The translations under genes and the position numbers were made by a program. From contig JANXYX010000012.1 of the NCBI GenBank assembly GCA_025408425.1, positions 165,432-229,431 of the forward strand: a stretch of DNA of 64,000 nucleotides, given 5' to 3'. Below the pieces are notes generated by a model, which was given only the letters and a program-made list of their open reading frames with translations, was not told the DNA's origin and searched no databases. Within the stretch, counting starts at the first letter, position 1; each line of letters starts with the position of its first letter. Source of the stretch: Granulicella sp. (lineage in GTDB: Bacteria; Acidobacteriota; Terriglobia; Terriglobales; Acidobacteriaceae). Shown here piece after piece: positions 58,070-64,000 of the stretch.

Positions 58070-58579
58070 CTAGATATTGGATTGCGAGGCGTCTCCGTCA
58101 TCGTTGGGATTATCGTCCTGCAGGAGTTGATCCATGGTTTGCAGGGCTTGCTCATTCTTGTCGAGGATCTGCAGATCGTTGATGGCCGCGGATGCCTGGT
58201 CGTGCGAGCGCGGCGGGAAGCCAGATAGATCGGCAATCGTGCCTCCACCGACGACGAGAACAAAGGCGAGCGCGGTGACGAGTGCTGGCCGGAACTGGCG
58301 TCCAGTGTTGAAGAGAAGGCGGGAGCGGAGGCGCTCGAACCATCCTGCAGCGGGAGCGGCCTGCTCTTCACGCAGGCGAACGGCGAGCTTTTGGTCGAAG
58401 TAAGGCGAGGGCTCAGGAGCATGCCATTCATCGAGAAGGTCAAAGGTGGCCTGAAGGGCCATGAATTCTTCGTTGCAGGCCGCACAGGATTCGAGGTGTG
58501 CGCGGGTGGCTGCACTGGAGGCGGCAGTCGCGTCGAGCAGAAGATCCGGGAGAGAATTTCGGCAGTGTTGGCAGTTCAT
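58070..58579 (-). CDS. Membrane anti-sigma factor with zinc-finger domain
   Basis: A 169-residue protein starting MNCQHCRNSLPDLLLD. The N-terminal zf-HC2 motif (CxxC, then HLESCAACNEEF) is the ZAS-type anti-sigma domain. One membrane span (FRPALVTALAFVLVVGGGTI) and a short acidic extracytoplasmic tail follow. It lies 111 bases downstream of the sigma gene, so it should bind and inhibit that factor. Confidence 0.85.
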   Translation of the reverse strand: MNCQHCRNSLPDLLLDATAASSAATRAHLESCAACNEEFMALQATFDLLDEWHAPEPSPYFDQKLAVRLREEQAAPAAGWFERLRSRLLFNTGRQFRPALVTALAFVLVVGGGTIADLSGFPPRSHDQASAAINDLQILDKNEQALQTMDQLLQDDNPNDDGDASQSNI

Positions 58580-58690
58580 TGTGGCCTTTCCTTCCTTTGA
58601 TTCCGACGTGTCGAATAGATGCCTTGCACGTCTTGGTATTACTGATTTGACTTAGCCCGAGGCAAAAACGGTGAATGCCTGGGGGAACAG

Positions 58691-59470
58691 CTAAACGAAA
58701 TCTTTGAGCTTTTCGCGCAATGTCTGGTAGGCGCGAAAGAGCAGGGACTTGGTGGCGGACTCGCTGAGCTTGAGAACTTCTCCAATCTGGCGGTAGTCCA
58801 TATCTTCATACTTATGCATCAGAACGGCCATGCGCTGGCGCTCGGGGAGTGCCATGACATGCTGACGGATAGCGTTGAGGCGCTCGCGCCGTAGCAGGCT
58901 GGATTCAGCTCCTGGGGTGGTGTCAGCGACATCGGGTGTGGTGCCGGTCTCGGAGTCAGTTTCATCGAGATAGACGGTGGAGGCGGTTCGCTCCTGTCGA
59001 TTGTCACGGGCATAGTTGACGCCAAGGTTGGTGGCGATGCGATAGAGCCAAGTGCTAAAACGTGCCTCGGCGCGGTAGGTTTCGCGGGAACGGTAGACGC
59101 GAAGAAAGACCTCCTGGGCCAACTCTTCGGCTACTGCCTGGTTGCGCACCATGCGGTACATGAAGTGAATGATGGGCTTACGATACTTCTGGATAAGGAA
59201 GTCAAAACCTGCCATGTTGCCGGCGCTGAGCTGCAGCATGATGGCGGCGTCATCCATCTCGCCGAAGTCACCCGCTACGGAGTGCTGTTCAGCGGCCTGC
59301 AGTTTTTGAAGCAGCAGCGGATTGAGCGCCAGCGAAGCCATACCCTCTATAACCCGACCTTCGTCGTCAGGTTGCGTTTCCTGCATAAATTCCGGGGAAT
59401 TCTCCGTGGCGTCCGCGATGGATTCGGGATGGGAGGGGCGGGAACGGGGTATTGGGGGAGGGGCAGACAT
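58691..59470 (-). CDS. ECF-type RNA polymerase sigma factor
   Basis: A 259-residue sigma factor with an approximately 70-residue N-terminal extension. Region 2 is visible as FDFLIQKYRKPIIHFMYRMV, AEELAQEVFLRVYRSRE and FSTWLYRIATNLGVNY. Region 4 has LPERQRMAVLMHKYEDMDYRQIGEVLKLSESATKSLLFRAYQTL, quoted only in part, with its helix-turn-helix. It fits RpoE-type group IV factors. The adjoining anti-sigma gene is the likely regulator. The target promoters are not evident here. Confidence 0.9.
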   Translation of the reverse strand: MSAPPPIPRSRPSHPESIADATENSPEFMQETQPDDEGRVIEGMASLALNPLLLQKLQAAEQHSVAGDFGEMDDAAIMLQLSAGNMAGFDFLIQKYRKPIIHFMYRMVRNQAVAEELAQEVFLRVYRSRETYRAEARFSTWLYRIATNLGVNYARDNRQERTASTVYLDETDSETGTTPDVADTTPGAESSLLRRERLNAIRQHVMALPERQRMAVLMHKYEDMDYRQIGEVLKLSESATKSLLFRAYQTLREKLKDFV

Positions 59471-59643
59471 TCTTCGCTACAGGGATTGTAAGCTGCCGCG
59501 ACAGCCAGGCGGAAAGGTTGTTGAACAAGTATAAGAGCAGCGAGGGACCTCAGCGACTGGTTCTGCTGGTACTGCAGGTGTTATGCTTTAGCAAAGCTTC
59601 GCCGGTGGTGCAAATACCAACTGCAGCGGGCTGAAAAACTTTG

Positions 59644-59718
59644 GGGCGCATAACTCAGCGGTAGAGTGCCACCTTCACACGGTGGAAGTCGTAGGTTCGA
59701 ATCCTGCTGTGCCCACCA
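59644..59718 (+). tRNA. tRNA-Val (anticodon CAC)
   Basis: The acceptor stem GGGCGCA pairs with TGTGCCC (one G-T), with discriminator A and encoded CCA. The anticodon arm CCACC-TTCACAC-GGTGG carries CAC. The T arm has GGTTCGAATCC. It is intact and 75 bases long. Its 3' end is six bases from the integrase stop, so it is the likely attachment site of the element that follows. Confidence 0.95.
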
Positions 59719-59724
59719 TCTAAA

Positions 59725-60909
59725 TCATTGAATCTGCACGGTTGCGAGCGGGACGTCTGGTTCCCAGATGGGCAACTCGTCACCATTCGTCACCAATTCG
59801 GAAAGCCGGTTTACGGCATCCCTCTGGTGCTGCGGAGTGGGCTGAGTGTAAATGTCCATCGTGGTCGAGATGTGTGCGTGCCCTAGTTGAGCCTGAGCGT
59901 CTTTTGGGGACGCTCCTGACTCCGAGAGCAGGGTTGCATGAGTCCGGCGTAGCGTGTGCCAACTGAGCCACGGGGCACCGATCTTGACCCCAGCCGGTCT
60001 GAGGACGCGGGCGAGGAGATTGGTGTCGCTGTACGGTTTGCCGGTACGGGTGGAGAAAACCAATTCCGACCGATTCTCTGACTGGTCGAAATGGCTCTGG
60101 AGTGCCCTTGCAAGGGGTTCGGGCATCGGAATGGTGCGTCTGCTGCCCTTGGTCTTCGGAGTCCCCAACACGCCGCGATAGACCGCGTGCTGGATACGTA
60201 TCGTCCGCGACGCGAAATTCACGTCTTGCCATTGCAAGCCAAGTATCTCTCCGACCCGCAATCCGCCCATGATCCCGACGAGGGTGATGGTTCGAACTGG
60301 CTCCGGAAGGATTGCCAGAAGGTTCTGACTTTGCTGTGCTGTGAGAGCGTGTTTCTCGTGTACCGGAATCTTCTCCGGAAGATCGACGCCACCCGCCGGA
60401 TTGTCCCCGGCGAAGTGTCCCCACTTCTTCGCAGTCGCAAAGATCTTCGACATCAGGTTTCGGAGGTGATTGCAAACCTCCCAGCCGGAGCCGGAGTCGC
60501 CTTTGCGGAGAACGAACGATTGGAGTTCCAGTGTAGAGATATCGCATAGACGCCGCTGACCAAAAGCGGGAATTAGGTGATGGTTGATGGTTGAGCGATA
60601 ACGCCGCCTGGTGGATTGCTTCAGGGTTGGGAGTGCATTCGGGAAGAAGAAACGTTCGATGAAGGCTTCGAACGTAATCGTCGCCGCAGGCAACAGTTTT
60701 CCCTGATTGAGCGGACGTAGGTGTTCTTCGGCAAGCCGTTGGGCTTGTCTCCGCGTCACCTCGTGAGCGCGACCGAGAATCGTAGACTCTCGCTTGCGCC
60801 CGATACTGCCATCCGGTTTCAGAAAATCTGCCCACCATTGAAGCTCCCATACGGGACAACGTTTGCCACGTTTACGTATGTTGCCATTTTGATAACGTCG
60901 GCGAGCCAA
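59725..60909 (-). CDS. Tyrosine recombinase/integrase
   Basis: A 394-residue phage-type integrase. From the TTG at 60909 it begins MARRRYQNGNIRKRGKR (first residue TTG-encoded), the usual arm-binding start. A SAM-like core-binding domain follows, then the catalytic set: Arg about 218 (GLRVGEILGLQW), His-x-x-Arg about 318-321 (SWHTLRRTH), His about 344 (LGHAHIST) and Tyr about 354 (TMDIYT). AGGAGG lies 10 bases before the TTG. The frame is open for another 101 codons to a GTG overlapping the rep stop, but that stretch coincides with repeated DNA sites and lacks family likeness. Confidence 0.93.
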   Translation of the reverse strand: MARRRYQNGNIRKRGKRCPVWELQWWADFLKPDGSIGRKRESTILGRAHEVTRRQAQRLAEEHLRPLNQGKLLPAATITFEAFIERFFFPNALPTLKQSTRRRYRSTINHHLIPAFGQRRLCDISTLELQSFVLRKGDSGSGWEVCNHLRNLMSKIFATAKKWGHFAGDNPAGGVDLPEKIPVHEKHALTAQQSQNLLAILPEPVRTITLVGIMGGLRVGEILGLQWQDVNFASRTIRIQHAVYRGVLGTPKTKGSRRTIPMPEPLARALQSHFDQSENRSELVFSTRTGKPYSDTNLLARVLRPAGVKIGAPWLSWHTLRRTHATLLSESGASPKDAQAQLGHAHISTTMDIYTQPTPQHQRDAVNRLSELVTNGDELPIWEPDVPLATVQIQ

Positions 60910-61016
60910 GTCTTGCCAGCCTCCTAGCTGGGGAGACCCGCCATGCGTTTCCGTTGGCGCAAGTATATTCCGTATTGGGGAACCGGTTATTTGGCGAAGC
61001 TCCGGTCGCTCATTGA

Positions 61017-61176
61017 TACGTATTTTTTCGGGGTTTGAACGCTTAGACGAACCGACCAATACGAATTCCGGTCGCTTCGCGGTACGTTTCACGACCGGCT
61101 TTGTACGTATCGAAACCGCTTCGAGAACCGCTTCCACGACCGGCTCCAAACGTATCATTCCGGTTTCGGTACGTAT
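61017..61176. repeat. Iteron-like repeat cluster between integrase and rep
   Basis: In about 160 bases TACGTAT occurs three times exactly (61017, 61104, 61170) with variants at 61083 and 61149. CACGACCGGCT occurs twice (61090, 61135) and AACCGCTTC twice, 12 bases apart (61114, 61126). CCGGT/ACCGG elements are scattered among them. This is what integrase arm-type sites or a replication origin look like. The region of about 300 bases between the two genes holds no other feature. Confidence 0.65.
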
Positions 61177-61208
61177 GTCCGGTTGCAGTGGCTTGCATGA
61201 TCGCACGT

Positions 61209-62155
61209 TCACCGGTTCTCATCTCCGGGCGCGAACGTTAGATCGAATGCCGTTACGTTTCCCTCGGGGTCATACTGTACGTTGCTTGCCTGCTTCCAGT
61301 AGTGCTGGTGCAGTCGTCCAATCGGAACGCTGACAAGGTTCCATGACCATTCGGTTAGGGTTTTCGGGTTCAGCTTCAGGCCGCGAGATGTGGTCACCCT
61401 GCGCGAACGTTTCGGGGCGCTCAAAAGCATCTGCTTCGTAAGGTATTTCGATAGGTAATGGGATACCTTGTGCATCGTTACCCGGCGAATGTCGACGACT
61501 GTCCCGCCTCCCAGAGATGACCAAGCGTTCGAAATCCATGCCTGGGGAACGTATCCGTTGAGGAGAATGTGCAGGTGGGCATTCCCATTTTTCTGGTACT
61601 CAAGGATTCGGATGTAGACGGGGCGCGGCCGAGCTTACGTTTCAGATAGGTTCGAAAGTGCCGAAAGATTCGGTTGATATACCGAGTCGAATTCTCACCC
61701 TTCAGCTTATTCCCGTCTAAAGTCAGGGTGAGCATGATGTTCAGCCGGTTGGCTTCGGCAAGGGAACCGATTGCTTTCCGGTAGCGGTTTGCTTTGAAAG
61801 GACCGCACCGGGGACAATCCCAGCATTTGCAAGTCAGGCAGATGAACTTTGCGGACGCTGGAGTTCCCGGTGGTACGCCTCGTAAAGACAGTTTTCGGCA
61901 ACGGCTGAGGCGGTATGGATCACGTGGGCTGTCGCCATTATTCTGTATTGTGTCAAGTAAAGGAGAAGGCACAGCGCCTTCGGCGCTGATGAGGGCTCTG
62001 CCCTCAAACTCCCGGCCACTTTTGGCTGAACGGAGAGAAGCCTCCGGCTTTAGACCGGCTGTATTTGGACTTGTTGGCTTCGTCAGCACCGGAGCGGAGT
62101 GGCTAACCGCTTTCCCGGATTTCGTGCCCACCGCATTCCGCTTCTCTCTGCTCAT
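61209..62155 (-). pseudogene. Rolling-circle-type replication protein, frameshifted
   Basis: The N-terminal part (from ATG 62155) has a cysteine cluster CLTCKCWDCPRCG at about 106-118 and a helical region. The C-terminal part, in another frame, begins within YIRILEYQKNGNAHLHILLNG. It carries the HUH-type motif HLH and the tyrosine region VSHYLSKYLTK, the catalytic signature of rolling-circle Rep proteins. The frames meet near 61620-61628 at a GGGG run, and one extra G would restore a single protein of about 315 residues. A TTG ten codons upstream is an alternative start. It may be a sequencing error, a real mutation or programmed slippage. Confidence 0.7.
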
Positions 62156-62272
62156 GTTTCTGAGGTTCAGGGGAAGGGAATACAAAGATCATCCGGCGTA
62201 GATTTGGCATCGTTGCGACAAATGTCTGTCCGACTTTTTGTCTGAAGCACTGTGGTAAAGGGGGAATCGAAC

Positions 62273-62857
62273 TTGCAAGTTGCTACACGCGAACGATTGA
62301 AGGTGGCTGCAAACGGGATCGCAGCGGCTCTGAGCGGTGGAAAGCGTCTCCATGAGGTTGCCGCTGGGCTGGTACGGGGGCTTGACCTGCTTCGTTCGCA
62401 TCTGGCTGCACTCGATTCGGAGGAGAAGATAACGGCGCTTCTGGACTCTCTGGATGAGCCGTCACCGATGGAGGTCGCACGTTACGAAATAATCGCGCGA
62501 TTCGTCCCAATGGCTATCAATGCGTGGGTTCGTAAGTCTCTGGCTGCTGGGACGGCGCGGCTGCCTGGGGCGAAGATGGGCCGCAAGACTATACCGGACT
62601 CAGAGAAGGTGGCGATCTGCGATGAAGTCGCCGCGTTACTGCGGAAAGGGAACACGATGGCAGTCGCAAAACAGCGTATCGCTCTTCGGCATGACAGCAC
62701 TGTGCGGACCATCGACCGGGTTTGGAGCAAGCGGAACGAGTACTCAATCGACATGGATGCGGAGAAGGTGCAAGGGATGATTGACGAGTTGTTTTGTTCG
62801 CAAGTTGACGGGGATATGCGACGTATCGAACCGAGTGGGGTCGATGTTGCACCATAG
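62273..62857 (+). CDS. Unrecognised element protein, possible helix-turn-helix
   Basis: A 194-residue soluble protein in a mobile element. The N-terminal 90 residues are helical and acidic (LDSEEKITALLDSLDEPSPM). The middle has an aromatic-basic stretch. Residues about 105-155 (IPDSEKVAICDEVAALLRKG, then HDSTVRTIDRVWSKRNEY) resemble a helix-turn-helix such as those of repressors or resolvases. I do not recognise the family. TTG at 62273 with AAGGGGG ten bases before it is preferred over the GTG at 62252. A 10-bp palindrome, ACTTGCAAGT, covers this start and could be an autoregulatory site. Confidence 0.55.
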   Translation: MQVATRERLKVAANGIAAALSGGKRLHEVAAGLVRGLDLLRSHLAALDSEEKITALLDSLDEPSPMEVARYEIIARFVPMAINAWVRKSLAAGTARLPGAKMGRKTIPDSEKVAICDEVAALLRKGNTMAVAKQRIALRHDSTVRTIDRVWSKRNEYSIDMDAEKVQGMIDELFCSQVDGDMRRIEPSGVDVAP

Positions 62858-62880
62858 CAAGATCACAGATGTTTGACGTT

Positions 62881-63046
62881 GGACCGTTATTGTTCCCGGT
62901 CCGTGCATTTCTGGTCCTTCGAAAGGCAAACCCCAGAATGAACCAATATGATGCGTGCGGTGTTCCCATGGAGTTTTGGTATCTCCGGCGGTGGTCTGGT
63001 TCGCGTGAAACGCGGAGCAGACCACCGCTAGGGATGGCCTTACACT
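62881..63046 (-). ncRNA. Candidate tracrRNA with anti-repeat and three stem-loops
   Basis: Read on the minus strand, 63039-63027 gives GGCCATCCCTAGC, exactly complementary to the first 13 bases of the CRISPR repeat, the end next to the spacer. UUCAC of the repeat can add a short upper stem with GUGUAA. Next comes a strong hairpin, 63028-62988: an 11-bp perfect stem (GCGGTGGTCTG), a 3x3 internal loop and a 5-bp stem (CGCGT). A second, 62938-62909, has TTCTGG / CCAGAA enclosing CCTT / AAGG. A third, 62902-62881, has GGACCG / CGGTCC. This is the layout of a tracrRNA. No promoter or U-run terminator is certain. Confidence 0.55.
63027..63046 (+). repeat. Truncated CRISPR repeat at the array's left end
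   Basis: GCTAGGGATGGCC (63027-63039), T, then TACACT (63041-63046): the first 13 and last 6 bases of the repeat with the middle missing. It is followed by 29 bases and then the first complete repeat, so it occupies the position of a previous repeat. It is also the anti-repeat segment of the proposed minus-strand RNA. Confidence 0.8.
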
Positions 63047-63075
63047 TTTAAGGAGCTAATATGGCAACATCGCAA

Positions 63076-64000
63076 GCTAGGGATGGCCGGGATTCACCGC
63101 TCAAGTACACTCGTCAGTCGCGTTGTAATCCTTAAGAAACTGCTAGGGATGGCCGGGATTCACCGCTCAAGTACACTAGCGGGGGTAGCACCCATGCCCC
63201 GCGAGGCGCTAGGGATGGCCGGGATTCACCGCTCAAGTACACTATTTGCCAAAGAGATCCGATTCATCAAAGGGCTAGGGATGGCCGGGATTCACCGCTC
63301 AAGTACACTTTTCCTTCACAGCGGGGTTGCTAAACGGCCGCTAGGGATGGCCGGGATTCACCGCTCAAGTACACTCAAAGACAAAATTGCCCAAGACGCA
63401 TTGTCGCTAGGGATGGCCGGGATTCACCGCTCAAGTACACTAAACTCCCAGTCACCCTCTACACCCTGCTTGCTAGGGATGGCCGGGATTCACCGCTCAA
63501 GTACACTACCAAACGTCACAACCTTCCCGATGGCTATGCTAGGGATGGCCGGGATTCACCGCTCAAGTACACTACCCTTGGCCGCAAGCTCCTGTGCATC
63601 AGCGCTAGGGATGGCCGGGATTCACCGCTCAAGTACACTAGCGGATGCTGACTACATCTTCCGACCCGTGCTAGGGATGGCCGGGATTCACCGCTCAAGT
63701 ACACTAACGAGAACCACCGGACGATTCACCTGTCTGCTAGGGATGGCCGGGATTCACCGCTCAAGTACACTATTGATTGTCGGATGGCATACTCCATCTA
63801 AGCTAGGGATGGCCGGGATTCACCGCTCAAGTACACTCATCTCACTCTCTGCCCAGACAGCAGAATCGCTAGGGATGGCCGGGATTCACCGCTCAAGTAC
63901 ACTAGTAGATCAAAGCAGCGGCGTACTCGGCGGCTAGGGATGGCCGGGATTCACCGCTCAAGTACACTGAAACCGAACGACGGACCGCCGCAGGTATCGG
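63076..64000 (+). CRISPR. CRISPR array, 14 repeats of 36 bp visible, open at the right edge
   Basis: Fourteen identical 36-bp repeats start at 63076 and then every 66 bases to 63868, the last at 63933. The repeat begins GCTAGGGATGGCC and ends CTCAAGTACACT. Twelve spacers are exactly 30 bases and the thirteenth is 29; the fourteenth is cut by the window edge. All spacers differ from each other and share no sequence. The 36/30 design, absence of a strong internal palindrome and adjacent tracrRNA-like sequence point to a class 2, probably type II, system. No cas gene lies in the window, and I could not search spacers. Confidence 0.9.

Larger units (their letters stand above)
59719..64000. mobile_element. 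tRNA-associated integrative element, right end outside window
   Basis: Starting at the 3' end of an intact tRNA-Val, the DNA carries a tyrosine integrase, an iteron-like repeat cluster, a rolling-circle Rep-type gene, an unrecognised probable DNA-binding gene and a CRISPR array. Gene content changes abruptly from housekeeping here. The distal attachment copy was not found inside the window, so the element should extend beyond 64,000. Confidence 0.75.

Noticed and set aside
60910..61212. N-terminal 101-residue extension of the integrase
   Set aside because: The stretch overlaps the repeat cluster and has no integrase-like sequence, while a TTG with AGGAGG at the correct distance gives a family-typical start. 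The GTGA overlap with rep keeps the alternative possible.
62988..63028. Strong hairpin as terminator of the gene ending at 62857
   Set aside because: It lies 130 bases after the stop, has an internal loop and no T tract on either side, and merges directly into the anti-repeat. A structured RNA element fits better.
63083..63937. Repetitive 285-residue protein (MAGIHRSST repeats)
   Set aside because: Repeats are identical at the nucleotide level, spacers are unrelated, the candidate ATG is inside a repeat with no ribosome-binding site, and the frame breaks at the 29-base spacer. A CRISPR array explains all of this.
59719..64000. Second copy of the tRNA-Val 3' end (distal att site) within the window
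   Set aside because: I looked for the T-arm and acceptor sequence GGTTCGAATCC...TGCCCACCA to the right of the integrase and found none, so the distal end must lie outside.

Overview
This 64 kb window is bacterial chromosome, most likely from an acidobacterium of the Acidobacteriaceae type (Granulicella, Edaphobacter or Terriglobus-like). That assignment is inferred from the gene families, from gene order and from a tandem NAD+-I (nadA motif) riboswitch, a class best known from Acidobacteria. I could not run a database search. Most of the window, up to about 59.6 kb, is ordinary housekeeping DNA.

Layout. The 3' part of dxs opens the window, followed by small accessory genes (an SRPBCC protein, a fasciclin protein, a DUF2127 membrane protein). 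A division and cell-wall cluster runs from 4.1 to 17.3 kb: mraZ, rsmH, ftsL, ftsI, murE, murF, a DUF3237 protein, mraY, murD, ftsW, murG. A four-copy 10-bp-period direct repeat precedes mraZ. From 17.3 to 23.2 kb the minus strand carries a PASTA protein, a CDF metal exporter with apparently three C-terminal domains, an MFS transporter, ubiE/menG (interrupted in frame by a palindromic repeat) and aroB. The NAD pathway genes nadB (23.3 kb) and nadA (30.8 kb, riboswitch-controlled) flank a TerC protein, an M28 peptidase and tatBC. Lipoproteins, a second M28 peptidase and a DegT aminotransferase lead to hfq-hflX. Next comes a seven-gene ATP synthase cluster (two b-type subunits, delta, alpha, gamma, beta, epsilon) that lacks subunits a and c. 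A bifunctional aroDE, pgeF, an outer-membrane protein without a normal start codon, HU, sppA, a glycosyltransferase, an NHL-repeat lipoprotein and proline dehydrogenase follow. The housekeeping part ends with a TlpA-like protein, a DUF3106 protein and an anti-sigma/ECF sigma pair.

At 59,644 there is a tRNA-Val(CAC). Six bases beyond it a tyrosine integrase begins a mobile element that fills the rest of the window. It holds the integrase, an iteron-like repeat cluster, a frameshifted rolling-circle-type Rep gene and an unrecognised probable DNA-binding protein. Last comes a CRISPR array of fourteen identical 36-bp repeats with 29-30 bp spacers that runs off the right edge.

The most interesting region is 62.88-64.0 kb. 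Just left of the array is a truncated repeat copy. Read on the minus strand, it is an anti-repeat complementary to the spacer-proximal 5' end of the repeat, and it is followed by three consecutive stem-loops. This is the geometry of a tracrRNA. With the 36/30 array metrics it suggests a class 2, probably type II, CRISPR system carried on a tRNA-integrated element. No cas gene lies in the window; an effector may lie beyond 64,000 or elsewhere.
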